Source: Narthecium ossifragum (lineage: Eukaryota; Streptophyta; Magnoliopsida; Dioscoreales; Nartheciaceae). Taken from it: a stretch of 64,000 bases of DNA. The position numbers and the translations under genes were made by a program. How positions within the stretch are numbered: position 1 is the first letter of the stretch; each line of letters opens with the position of its first letter. Shown piece after piece: positions 12,825 to 26,200 of this stretch. Under the pieces are notes generated by a model. It saw nothing but the letters and a program-made list of their open reading frames with translations, made no database searches and had not been told where the DNA came from. The stretch is taken from positions 1,937,001 through 2,001,000 of the forward strand of contig OY986968.1 in assembly GCA_963920575.1 (NCBI GenBank), in the 5' to 3' direction.

Positions 12825-14200
12825 TTAGCGCCGCCGGTTGGCCGGCTCCTTCTGGGAGTTGAAGTAGCAGGCGACGACGGGGAGGCCGAGGTCGTGCTGG
12901 GCCGTGAAGCCCCGGGTGCTGAAGTTGGCACGGGAAGACGGCGGCTCCATCAACGGCAACCTCGCCTTCTGCTCGAAGAGGACGAACACGAAGCGGTGGA
13001 TCCCCACCCGCGGCCGCGGCCCCGTGTACGGCACCACCACCTCTCCTGCATCACCATCACATGAAAAGTGTAAGTCAGCTTTGTCCTACGTGAGATGCCA
13101 CGTGGCCAGACTCATGCAGACAGGTGAGGCCACCACGTGTCGAGAGCAGGCGAAGGCAGAGCATGGTTGACACATGGCGAGAGAGATTAGATACGGGAAA
13201 TAAGTGCGTGTGGACAAGTGGAATCGTGTGAGGGGAGGGGTTCATCACTGAGGGGCTATTTGGGAACTCGTAACACACTGCATGCAACTTCGCATCGAAA
13301 TATGTCTTAATTAGCTGATTAGATAATAGAAATATCTGAAGAAAAAAAACAAAGAGAAAAGAAGCAAATAAACATTGAGTTCTTAACAAAGACAAGCCAT
13401 TCGTGGTTCAACTAATTTAAAAAGAAGACAAAGAAAGCAAAGAGGATCGAATTTAATCATTCATCTCATCACAAAGAGAGTAAGGAGGAGGTCCTCGATC
13501 GAGATGTGGTGGGACCTAAACACTCGAGCGGACGAGATTGCTCGGTCCGGTAGAGGTGATGTCCCTTAGGAATTTAGTTGAATAGCTCTAGGACTATAGC
13601 TTCGGCTTATCTTGTCAAAAAGACTATGTGTTACCTTTGGAGGGATCTGTTCCACCTGGCATATTAATCACCAACCTGAAACAATCACAAGAGAGTCTCT
13701 ATTAATTAATGCCAAAGTTATCGAAGGAAAATTAAGAACCCTAGTGATGACAAGAACACAAAGTTACAGCTTTAATTACCAAAAAATAAAAACAAACAAT
13801 ACCATAGAGCCAGACTTGTATTCCAACTTAATTCACTCACCATTGGATCCACTCCCTCATGGATGGTTCACTAGGGCTAGGTGCATCTGGGTCTGTCATG
13901 ATCTAATTAAACACAGACAAAATATAAGAAGAAAACATCACCAACCATGAGACATGATCCAAAGGCAACGGTATAGAAGGAAAATGAGACAGTGGTTGCC
14001 ACCACCAGAGTGTAGAGATCGTTTCGGTTGCCGGAGATGGTCACCGACGGTGGGTCGGCGGTCATGGACGGCTTGATGTCACAGCCATTGTTGACATGCT
14101 TGGAGCCATAGTCCACGGAGATTCTAACAGTTGGGACGAAGAGGTCGACCACCTCTCCTATCACTCTTCCTACCACCAAGGGATCAACGTAGTTAGCCAT
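12825..14200 (-). CDS. MFT: MFT: MOTHER OF FT AND TFL1-like PEBP protein
   Basis: A complete phosphatidylethanolamine-binding-protein family gene of the MFT clade, which modulates seed dormancy/germination and ABA responses. Exons: 14006-14200 (195 bp), 13841-13902 (62), 13635-13675 (41), 12825-13045 (221), giving 172 residues. The 62- and 41-bp middle exons are the hallmark architecture of plant PEBP genes. The protein starts MANYVDPLVVGRVIGEVVD, has DPDAP at 69-73, GIHR at 114-117, and ends SQKEPANRRR, the MFT-type tail. Trp83 occupies the FT-Tyr85/TFL1-His88 position, as expected for MFT. Gln85 stands where nearly all plant PEBPs have the ligand-pocket histidine (His87 of FT), and the next segment reads WLVINMPGG instead of the usual W(I/L)VVDIPGG. 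Whether those changes affect function is open. The promoter is rich in ACGTG cores. Confidence 0.95.
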
Positions 14201-14560
14201 GGATGCTAGCTAGAGATCAGAAACGAGAGAGAGAAAACTTTCGACTTTATTATAGGGAGAGGGTCGAGGGAGTGGGCCAGGCAGGGTGAGTGCTCCTCGG
14301 CAGTCAGAACCACCCAGGGGCTCCACGGAAACGTGTACCACGTGGAGGCACGTGAACGAGAGATCTTGTGGATGCGTCTGCCACGTGTAGGGTGGATGTT
14401 TGTGGGGCCGGAGGTCTCCTTGTTGATCGGAGCCGTATACGTGCCGGGTGGTGATAGGCCAGGGTGCCTTGGGCGTACGCAGCACACCATGTAGCAGGGC
14501 CGCACCATGTTCGATTCACTCATTCGGTCCAAACCCGGATTCTATTATATCACCTCGACA
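14201..14560 (-). promoter_or_regulatory. MFT promoter with an ABRE/G-box cluster
   Basis: Within about 115 bp there are five ACGTG cores: 14331-14335, CACGTG palindromes at 14339-14344, 14349-14354 and 14382-14387, and ACGTG at 14439-14443. A TATA-like ctataataaag on the minus strand lies near 14246-14256, about 50 bp before the ATG. MFT genes are known targets of ABI5-type bZIPs acting at ABREs, so the cluster fits ABA control. That is inferred from motifs. Confidence 0.6.
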
Positions 14561-14728
14561 AATACGTATAAACGAGCTCCTTGATGATGATGACTACATG
14601 CATATACTATGGATATGAGCGATCTAATTACGGATTCGGGCATTGCAAGCATTGGCTTAGGATGGGATTGGTGTGGAAATTAAGGATCCGGTAGAATGCA
14701 CATAGAGACACGATATTCGTGATAGTCT

Positions 14729-15070
14729 CGGCTGTTTTGATTCACTGCAACACGCTAAACAACTTCGAGCGTTTAGTTGCTTGTATTAGCTGATGCATGC
14801 ATGAGCTAATACAGCATTTTAGTCTATACCAGTGTTTGGTTGGCCACTGCATTAACTGATGCATGCATCAGCTAATACAAAAGGGTGTTTGGTTGGCCAC
14901 TACATTAGCTAATGCATGCATTAGTTAATGCAAAAAGGGCATCAAATACTGCATTAGCTAATGCAGTCAAAATAGCTGTTTTTGTTAATGCAACATTGCA
15001 TTAGCAGATGCAATGCACTGCATTGAGCAATGCACTGTATTAGCTTATGCAAGCAATCAAACACCCCCCA
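14729..15070. mobile_element. MITE-like element made of nested GCATTAGCTAATGC palindromes
   Basis: About 340 bp carry repeated palindromic words such as gcattagctaatgc, gctgatgcatgcatgagc and aatgcatgcatt. The ends ggctgttttgatt (left) and aatcaaacaccc (right) form imperfect inverted repeats. Two internal copies of gtgtttggttggccact suggest tandem or nested copies. No coding capacity and no clear target duplication. Confidence 0.6.
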
Positions 15071-16105
15071 ATAAAGTGACCGCATCAAGCGATGATATAT
15101 ATATATGCATGCAGCTTAAGCTTAACCCTAATAAATTTATATTGAAAAGATTTTGACTTCACGCGGCTACTCAAAGCAACACGTCTGACTTAAATCCAGC
15201 CTTCGGACTCGAATTTTTTTTTTATATATATAAAAGACTTAAGTCAAGACCATATAGATTACATCACGGAGTACCGCAACAAAGTAAAAATAAAATGACT
15301 AGTATATCACATTTGGACTTTTGACTTAAATTTACTGTAATCTTGGCTCCAGTCTACGAGGTTAAGAGAAAGTGAGGTTAAAGGGGGAATAGAATTAAAA
15401 AGTGAAGTTAAGAAATGAGGATAGAAAAAATAAAAAAATGAAATAAATGGAATAGTGATAATCCGGTAATAAGGACTTTGATGTTTGAGTAAAATATGAG
15501 GTTAGGGGGAGAGGGGGGGGGGGGGGTTTTGGTCTAATAGACCATTAGTTTTGTCGACCCACAAGCACGGCGGCCACACTTTCCGCAGTCAAGGACAACT
15601 TGGATCAATCAACTATCTGATTGGTTAAGTTGGATCACTTTCTATTGTATCCAGTACAATGTACAGTCTACTAGATAAGTTATTGAGGTTTGTTTACACA
15701 TACGGCCAAGATTATACTGGAACATTTTCCTTCGAAGTCAAAGGCCAAAAGGTTACGGCACCCATAGTGGTGTCTAATGCTAGAAAGTAGTGTCGTAAAC
15801 GGACATGCCTCCATTTGTTCTTTGCTATCTTTGATGTGTAAAGGAAACCCAAGTTGCCTGCCATCAAAATAGAACTATCTTTAGCTCATTAAGTGGTGTC
15901 ACAATTATCCTATATAATAAAGCTACCAGCTTGGAGCAGTTCAACATGACATACCAATGAGGTTTCTTTACACTTCATCTGGTTTGGAAAGTACATATAT
16001 ACATCAAGGAGCTTTTAGACTGACACCTTCATCTACTTTGAAGAAACTGTGTTATACGCGGCATTTGGTTGCGGAATGAAGGATCTTTAAACAACTCCAT
16101 GGTCA
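15071..16105. other. Intergenic between MFT and RECG 3' end
   Basis: AT-rich sequence with a poly(G) run at about 15508-15526 and tracts like gaagttaagaaatgagg that resemble the 11.2-kb MITE family, so probably a decayed relative. The last few hundred bases should include the RECG 3' UTR. No gene recognised. Confidence 0.5.
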
Positions 16106-19100
16106 TCAATCTCCCAGTATGCACAGAGGTTGTCGCATGCTAAGCTCGGTTTTGATCCTTGGAAAATCCTCGAGATCATTGCAAGCACCCAAAATTTTCT
16201 GCATCACAAAAGCATGTGGGTCGGTTTTCCTGGAAACATTAGCAATTTACAGCACATAATCGCATTTTTATAGCAGCATGAAGAAAGCTGGCTTTATGGT
16301 CTCATAATCTCATATTCTATAGTAAACAATAGTAGCAGAGATGTGCAATTACCATTGCAGCGCGATGAGCTTCTTGAAGCATATTCCCGTCGATCTCCAA
16401 TCTAGCTATTGGAAACTCTGGAAGGTGGCCAGACTGTTTCTTGCCTAGCAAGTCACCAGGTCCACGACGAACAAGATCAGCATTTGCCAAAAAAAATCCA
16501 TCAGATGACTTCTCAAGAACCTTCAGTCGGTCGACAGTCCCCGATGTGGAAGATAGGAAGACACATCTGGACTTTCTTGCTCCTCGTCCTACTCGCCCTC
16601 TCAGCTGATGCAGCTGAGCAATACCGAATCTCTCAGCATTCATGACAACCATCATGGATGCGTCAGGAACATCGACACCAATTTCAATCACTTGAGTTGC
16701 GAGCAGGATTTGTGTTTCACCAGATCTAAATTTTTTCAATGCTTCATCCTTTTCTTCGCTCCCCATGCGCCCATGCAATAGGCCACACTGATAATCTTCA
16801 AACCGGTTTGACATTGAATCAACATCAGCAGTTGCAGCATGAAGTTGTGGCAATTGCTCGGACTCCTCTATCACTGGATATACCAGATATACCTTCCCCC
16901 CTGATACTAACTCATCGCGCATCATCTGCATGCAGATGTACAGGACTTAAAATCTGGCATGCCAGAACCTCTTGCCACCAAGTGCACTGTGAGATAGGGA
17001 CAATTAAACATGTTGGAGAAAGAAAGAAATGGGCCCAATGCTTTATGGTGTTCAGTTAAGTGGGCAACCTATGCACCTCCTGACACATGTCTCAACAGAC
17101 GATTGCATCCCCAGTTTATTTATTCCATGATGTCAACTTGAAGGCTATTATTATCCAATTCATGTCCAATTCCGGTCGTACATTGTCATATTGTTATATA
17201 AAAAAGAATAATAATTTATTGTCATGATATCCAGAAACCCACCCCAGTACGGAAAAGTTCAGTAGGTATAAAACTCTAAAAAAAATGTGAATATCATTAC
17301 CTGAAAAACATTCTCAAAACCAACCTCATTTCCCTCAAAGACAAATGTTTCCACTGGTGTTCTGCCAGGAGGCAAATCTGTTATCTGAAAACAATGCCCA
17401 GTAACAATCGTTAACCCAATTATACTATTAAATTTAGCAGCCATTACCTACTGACATATGAAACTTCCAAATTGAAGAATATCTCATATGGTTTACAGCA
17501 CTAAATATAAGCCGAGGACTTGATACAATACACACGGAGCCTGAAAGCGCGTGAAGATGCCGCCAGCTGTTTTTTTGAAAGCACATGAGTACATCGAAGT
17601 TAAGAGTGGTACAAACAGTCATATATCTTATTTTTTAGTCTTCTTTAATCTTTGAGAACCTAGTGATTGCAGCTTCCTGCAGTAAGATCTTGTTTCTTAA
17701 TGCTGAAAATGAGTGCCCCTTGTCCTGCCAGTGAAGAATCTTTCTTGGTTCCCATCCCCTTCACAGGATGACCCCATGGCAGAAAGAAAAGGCTCCAGCT
17801 TGATAACTTCAAGATTAATGGATTCGTAAATTTTCCTTACGAATATCATTGATATTAAACTCAGAAAGCAAAAGGTGAGACGAAAACAGGCAGGGTTAGA
17901 GCTAGCTTGACCCGAGCTGAATATGTGTAGGGTTAGCCAAACCAGGCCCCACCCAAATATGTGTAACTACAACCAAACCCAAAACTAGTCCGTACATGTG
18001 TATCTGAAGCTAAACTAGAACAATTTAGACCCAACTGAAGCCAAAATGGTTGCCCCAATTTAGACATCATGTCTGACCAAGCTGCTTCATCTCTTAGAAT
18101 CGACTTGACATGGCCTTCTCAATGTGTGGGCCAATCTAGGCCAGTTTCACCAATATATACTGTGTGATTGTGTCTTTTATAAATTTGACCAGGCCAAAAA
18201 CCCTGCAATTAATTGAAGTCGGAAAGCTTAACCTGACCTAATGGCCTGTCATCTTCAGGCAAAGTAATTGAAATACAAGGCTGGCTCATTCATGGGATGA
18301 ACATAGGAACCTGTCTTCATCATAACCAATAGCTGGAGCAAAATAGGCAGCACCCATTTAAAAATGGGACAATGATATGGAGAACGTAAGAGACGGTGCA
18401 TACTGCATAGTGCCAAACACATAATAAACTGTTTATTCTGACAATCTATAAAAGTTCATAAATAAGTAGAAGCCAGATTTGCAATTAAAAGATGTAAATT
18501 ATATATAGCCAGGTTTCACATACGACGGCATGAAGCCTGACGAGGGCAGAAAGATAATCGGCATAGACCCTTTGCCAGTTAGATGTATCCTGTAGCTAAA
18601 TTACAGGCACGGTAATCCTTGACATTGATAAGTTTGCTATGTCTGCTCATCAATTATCCAAACCAAAATGAAAATTAACAGTGTGACATCCTAGTATTAT
18701 CTCCTTGACCATAAGATCACCTCGATTTGTTCTCAAGTTCCAAAAGTTTCAAAAATGAGTGCAAAATCCCATTATTTCATGTTGGAATTTGGTAAGTGGA
18801 ATCCCTTACAATAGCTACCACACCCGGGATTCCTCGGTGCTTATGGACGGTCATTTCTCTCTCGCACGCACACATAAGCAAACAAGTAGTGTTTTACATA
18901 CGCCGGAAACAGGGAGTACTATGTATACCCACACCAAAGGGTGGCAGTCGGGGTCGGGGGCCCACCCCAAGGGTCACACAACTCCCCGTGTCTCGCAGGT
19001 GTTCATGGTACTCCCTAAACAGGGAGCACGCAAAACATTATTCCGCACAAAAAGTCGAACTCATTCTTTGCCAATTTATGTCTCGCAGGTGTTCGTGGTA

Positions 19101-22100
19101 CTCCCTAAACAGGGAGCACACAAAACATTATTCAGCACAAACAGTCGAACTCATTCTTTGCCAATTTATGAACTGAAATCACACACAAAGAAGAAACATA
19201 AAAAAATTCCACAACCACCAAGTATGACGTGGCAAAAGTCAACATTGAATTTGAGTTTGCTAGATGACAGAGTTTTCCTTTTACATTTCCATGCCATATT
19301 GATTGAAATATGCATATCCAGGAAGTGAAAGAACCTAATGACAAACATAAAGAATCAATCAACGAATGTTGTCAAGCAGTATATCAAATCAAAATTAGAG
19401 AGATATAAAGACACATTACTACAGCTTTAGATAAAGAAAAAGTACCTTCAAATGTCAAGATGAAAATGAAACTTCAAATACCTGAGTTAAAGACATATCA
19501 CCATATAAAGCCAAAGCCAATGTTCTTGGGATAGGTGTAGCTGACATAGCTAGAACATGAGGAGCCATAAAAACATTGTCTTCGCATGGTTCATCAAGAC
19601 TACTTGTGTTTGCCATTAAGCTTGTGGAAAGAGAATATAACTGCAAGATTGAAAGTGGTTATCCACCTATATGGGCATTCAACAACCTAAAATAAACCAA
19701 TGTTGTCACAACTAGGAAATTTTCCAAGGATCCATATCAGTCTAGGTTAATGAACCAAAAAAGAATTACTTAACAATGAATTCCACACTAAATCTGCTTA
19801 GGAAGTGCAGGAAAGAATATAAGAACTCATTGTCAAAATAGCAGGGCTATAACAAAAGATAAAATGAGTGGATATGGATAGCAGACGCAGTGAAAAAAGA
19901 TGATATGCTGTAGCGATCCATGCCTGCCATAGTTGGTTCAATGGAATACAACAACAGTGGAGGCTCATTAAAACCGAGGAAGAGAGTGCCACGGGAATAG
20001 TTTGATTATGACACAACAGCTAAACGAAATCAGGCAAGATCGAAAGAACATATTGAGTTTCTTTATATCTTCATGGAATCACATCATACACAGTTAAAGG
20101 CCTGCCATGAAATTAAGGTCACCGTGCTGCATAAAACTATGACGATTCCACAAATGCCAATTGATGAAGGTTCTGGCCAACAGTGCAGCGGGATGTCTAA
20201 AAGAACATTTTCAGTTGTTGCATGGTCAATCTGAAAAGGACAAAAAAAGTCTGCACTCATTAGTCATTACCAGTCCATGGGGCTTGAGTAGACTCGGATA
20301 TAATCATGGACCAAGTCACCTAACATATGTCAATAGGAACAAAGGGTTATGCGCTCTATCAAAAGTCCCTACAATTTAAATAAATGTATTTGATCATGGA
20401 TGGCAAAGGGTTCAAATTCAATACTTGGCAGTTGTTGATCAATCCTTCCAAAATCATCCCCTTCTATGCATATAGGCAGAATTTAAGATCTCACTGACCA
20501 AATTTATCTGCACTCAAGTAATTTAAGATCCCACTGGCCAAATTTATCCATTTGCATTTAAGTATTTGAGAGGCAGAAATCACTAAATTTTGAAGCCAAA
20601 TATGTTACACTATGCCCTTGCTTTTTCCTTCCAAAGCTACATTTTGTGCCACTTTGCACCATGACCATTGCTAAACGTTAGCTTCCAACCATCTAACCTC
20701 ATTAAAGCTTCTGCACCCATTCATGCTCCTTTCGTCTAAAATTGGCATGACTCTGGATGGGAATAATACATCTTATAGAGTTTGAGAGATTCCTCAATTG
20801 AATCTTGAGAACTTTAGAGAACAAATGACAAGGGATTCAAGTGCAAAAAGATGCATATCCTCCTTGAGTGGCTGCCAAGCTAACCCACCAAACCAATGTT
20901 CATGATTTGCACATGTGAATTTCGATTTCAAGTAGACATCTGTGAGGGTAATTTAAATGCATCAGATAAAAATGAATAAGCAGAATACTTCTTAACATTA
21001 CCAAGAAATCATAAAAACTGCTTCAAACAATTCCTATATGATATCAGGTGATTTTGCCAGTCAATAGATAAATGTGCTAATCAGAAGAAAGACAACCTCA
21101 AGTAAGCAGCCTTTTCCGGTAGAATGACATGAAGTAAAAGGGTTAAAACATGCCCCTAGGGAGATCATCTGTCTTGCGAGGATCACACCATATTGGATCC
21201 ATGGTTTTAAGTGTCGGACGGCACTGGGGCGTACCATGCCCATAGCAAGTTGGCACAGCACATCCAGTGTTGGCACAGAATGTACCGGCACTGAAAATCC
21301 CATGCTGAATGGAAGTCGGCATATCTTGTGGCATCGGCACTTAAAAAGCCATGATTGGATCTATTGTAGAATACAATATCTGAGGAAATAATCTAGGGCA
21401 CAAATTTATCATCTAGAGAGATTCAGACTCTTCAAGAGCTTTATAAAGCATTATGAGATAAGATCATTGATTATACAAATTAGATGCTACAGGCATTTAC
21501 AGACTGGATTGTACATGTCTGTACCAGTGAAAGATTTGACACCTGATTCGGAATGCCTTATACAACATCCAAGCAAAAACAATACACTTTTTGAGCTCTA
21601 TATCCATCAATGGCAACTAAAGAATTACAAAAGGCAACAAGCAACCTCAAATCTAAAATGAGTGTCAAACAGGTTGAACATTGAGAACAATCCAAATAAT
21701 CCAGACATGTCCACAGCCATGTCCACAATAGCAACAAGGTTTAATGGCAGTATAAACGCGATAACAATACAAGCCTAAGCAAGTAAAACTTAGTGGTAAA
21801 ATACAGAATATACAGAGAACTACCTTACTGTTAAACCTTCCTCTCTGGATCACACCAAACCGATGTTGTTCATCTACCACAGCAATTCGTAAAGCTGAGA
21901 ACCTAACCCTCTCTGAGATCAGGCTTTGAGTTCCAATAACCATTCTTATATCTCCCGTCAGAAGACCCTGGCAACAAAACAGATTGATAGAAAGGACTGT
22001 CACAATATATCTAAAATAAGAACAAAAATCCATGACCATCTGTAAAGCAGAGCAAAGTTTTGACACCTGCCTTAAGAATCAGCCGTGACTGCTTAGCGGG

Positions 22101-23171
22101 GGTAGAACCAGTCAGTAACGCAACTGTAGGTCTACAATCATCACCAATATTCTCCACTAAAGAGAGCAAATGTTCATAGTGTTGAACAGCAAGAAGTTCA
22201 GTTGGAACCATGAAAGCCGCCTGAGGCACAGTTAAATAAGCTTGTAAGATAAGTCTAAGGCCAATAGGAACCACAACTAATATTTAATCTCCCAGATGTT
22301 AGTTTTCCTATATGTCAAGGGTGTAAGCAATGAATAAGGCTTCAAGCAAATTAACAGCTTTAGAGACAGTAGTTATTAAACAAGCTAACCTGAAATCCTG
22401 ATCCAATAACCTCCATACAAGCAAGAAAAGCAACCACAGTCTTCCCACAGCCAACATCACCCTGATAAGAAAAGTGTCATTGTCCTTATAAAATCATCAT
22501 GTTTGGCTGCTGTTGAGCCATCAACAAAGTACTTAATCGGACAAAAGCTAAAAGAACAGCAGAAATGAAAGCCACCTAATATGGAGATAAACCAAACCAT
22601 CATTTTGCAATTTTTGGTTCAGAAGTATTGCAAAACGCAACTATCACAAACAAAAGCACAGAGCAAATGTTATTGGCTTCATGTTATGAGTTAATCAAAG
22701 CAACGAATAGTAAACATCACACCCTATCTCAAACAGTCACCCCCTTTATCCTAGAAGATTTTACCAAGATCATCAAGTAATGAACACAATTGTGCTGAAG
22801 TTTACATAAGGTGAAGTAGACCATAGTCGTACAAAAGATACACTTTGAAAGGAGAGTAGAACTGATGACTAGGAAGCGTAATGCCCCATACTTATTCAGA
22901 AATTGAACTTTAACCAGCTACGCATGCGTTTCTTTCTAACCTCCACAAACTTTCTTGATCCCTAACATATGATTAGCACACACTAGGAAGAGAATTTTAT
23001 CTTGTTGGACCATCAATACATCTAAGATCAAGTCAAACAAGCTACTCATGTTTCAGGTACACTGATTTCTTGTTTTATGAGAAGTTAGTAACATGCACAT
23101 CCCTCCAAGGATTACCGCACCAAACTAAACATGTGTTTCATTCTGATCAAAATTCTCCATCCTAACATGAG

Positions 23172-23203
<32 letters not shown>

Positions 23204-26200
23204 TATTTTTTATTTTTTATTTTTTAAGAGTAGAATCTGAAGGCTAATAGCATACAACCCTGATGAGTGTGTGAAAGTGCACTCTGAACAGTTTTATCAC
23301 CAGCCCAATTGCTAGATACTTCATCCTTAATTAGCTCTTCACTATTGTTTTTACACTTATATGATGCTTCACAAAGCTTGTTGAAAAATACAAGAAATAG
23401 GAGTCAAAAGGAGCAAAGAAGGCGAAAAGATTACATGAGTCAACTTCAAATATTAAACTATACATGCTCAAGAAGAACCAGATGATGTGTCATATATGAT
23501 TGAAAAGCTCTAGAAGTCTAGTTTCTGAAAAAATTTACAGTTCGTGATTCCAAGTTTCTTAGATGAAGTTACGACATTTTTTATACCAATGCGCAGTGTT
23601 GAGAAAGAAGCTGAAAGTTTCATGAAGAATTAAAAGATCGATCTTCACAACATAAAAAGATCGATCTCCTCTGTGAAGGAATGAAGACAGAGGGTACCTT
23701 TTCAAAAGATCGATCTTCTTCGAGCGCAGACAATTATACGGGATGAAAAGATCGATCTTCTCCTTTTAAAAAATTGATCTTTTGTTTGACGGAAGAGAAA
23801 ATTAAAGGTGTGGATCTAATCCGTGTGGGACTCTTTTGGAGGCTATAAATAGGAGACTTAGGGTTATTCAAAGAGGACTTTTTGACAGCAGTTCAAGAGT
23901 TGTTGGAGAGCAATTGGAGGCGAAGAAAAGAGGAGAATCTTCATCTCCATGGTCGAGTAAATCTTCAAGGTATGGCGGACGGATGACTGAGCAAGGACAA
24001 GGGTTTCTTCTTCATTGATGGTTCATGTTTTGATCTTTATTGTTTGAACTCTATATATGTATTGGATCTTCGCAGATTGCTATGTGGTTGAACATTCTTA
24101 TCCTTCCAGTCATGTTTCTTTTATGATATTGTGATCCCATAGTTATCTCCTTTGTTTCCTACATAGTCTCGTGAAACCTTTGTTATGCATTGCCAATGGT
24201 GACAGCCGGTATTGTGTACTCTTAGGGATCTGGTAAGACAAGGTAAGGCTTTATCCGATGAAACCTCTGCTGCATGCTGCCTGTAGTGACAGTCGGTATC
24301 GTGTATTCTTAGGTTATGGTAGGACGAAGTTAGTGCTGTAACGAGGAAGACCCGATCATAGGAAGAGACATGTATATTTTGCTAGATTCAGAATTCCATA
24401 TCTTCCACTTGAGGTGATTAGGATGTGAATTCCTCAACTGAGTATTGCATGTACCATTGATAAAGGAAAAACTCAAGTCTGAACGAGGAATTCCTGAAGT
24501 TTGTCCTTCTCCAAATCCTGATTTCATTTGTTAATCTCGCATCACTATTAAATCTTCGATCTAACTTTCTCAACTCTTACGCTCTTGATTGTTTTCGATA
24601 TATTATTATCTGTATTTCTATATATTTTTTGCTTGTCTCTTTGTTGGATTGACCTCTCTTATGTTATACTGCACCGCGATCGCTGTGTGAGACACATTTG
24701 AGCGACATCAAACTCCAAAGTAAGAGTGGCAATCCAGCTCGTAGCTCAAAAATCGTCCGATCTAAGATCAAGTCAAACAAGCTGCTCATGTTTCAGGTAC
24801 ACTGATTTCCTGTTTTATGAGAAGTTAGTAACATGCACATCCCTCCAAGGATTACCGCACCAAACTACACATGTGTTTCATTCTGATCTCCACAAAATTC
24901 TCCATCCTAACATGAAAACATTTTTTATTTCATTATTATTATTATTTTTGAAGAGTTGAGCCTGAAGGCTTACAATTAACCCAAACTACTAATAGCACAC
25001 AACCCCAAAGTAGGAGTGGCAATCTAGCTCGTAGCTCAAAAATCGCCCGATCTTGGCTCGGGCTTGAGCTCGATGGCATCTCGTTCGATGCCAGCTCGAT
25101 TTATTTTTAGAGATGATTCGATCCAACTCGATAATTTTTTTTTATACCTTTTCTAAATGTCTTATGTGTTTAAATTCTCAGCCGTTAGATCTTGAGATTA
25201 AAGGCCAAGATATCTTATACATATAAGATATAACATTTAAACCTTAACCTCTAATCCCCATTCCGCCGCTGCACACTCAACCCCCCCGCCGCGCGCGAGT
25301 GCGATCTCATCTCTTGGACGACTCCGACGCCTCCATATCTCTCTAATCTCTCCACCCCAATGTGATGGCCCCTCCAGGCCATATCTCCCTAGATCTCTCT
25401 CCTCTCCATGGCCGGCCCAACGAGCTCTTGCTCCTTCATCCTCTCCCCGGATCTCTCTCCAATCCGTTGGCTTGGGCCGTTTGGCTAGAATCCCGGGCCA
25501 ATATCGAGCTAGCTCAAGCTGAGTTTTCCAGCTAGAAATCCTTATCAAGCAGAGCTCGAGCCGAGCCCACCTCGCTCGACATTGGTGCGTTTACACCCCT
25601 ACCCCAAAGATAGGTCCATCAATACATCGACCTCTATGTTTTTGTGCCATGGCATCGACCACATCAGCCATTGAATTCGAATCTCAAGGTATATGGTGAA
25701 TACAAAATGTGCGAAAACTACCAATCCTCCACCAGATATCTTCTCGTAAAGGAATAGGATGTCCTGAACTTGGCGACCGCCCTTTTACCAGGTTCATCGC
25801 TGCATAATCGCTTTCCACTATCAACATCACCTCATGTAACTCCCTCTTCGAACATTCTACCAACGGCAACCGGATGGCCATCAACTCGCCAATCGAGGCC
25901 CCATCCTCCACCACAACCACTAGTCATCGAGACTAACAGCAACAACCCCCAAACCAGCATGCCTAGCGCTTATATCCACCGATGCATCCACTTGTATAGA
26001 CAACTCCCTAGGTTCAACTCACATGTTGCTAAACAGTATTTGTCAAGTGAAATTCCTATGCCAGCCAGCAGATTAAGCTACATGCTTGAAGGGCATTCCC
26101 CAGCATAAAGAACCCATGTGCCTTCCACATATATACCATAAGGCATAGGCCACAATTGTCTTGCGCAGGGAGGCATCCTCCGAACATGGGATTGGCATAC

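Noticed and set aside
20395..20440. Possible tRNA B-box (gggttcaaattc)
   Set aside because: No A-box or cloverleaf around it. No tRNA gene found in the window.
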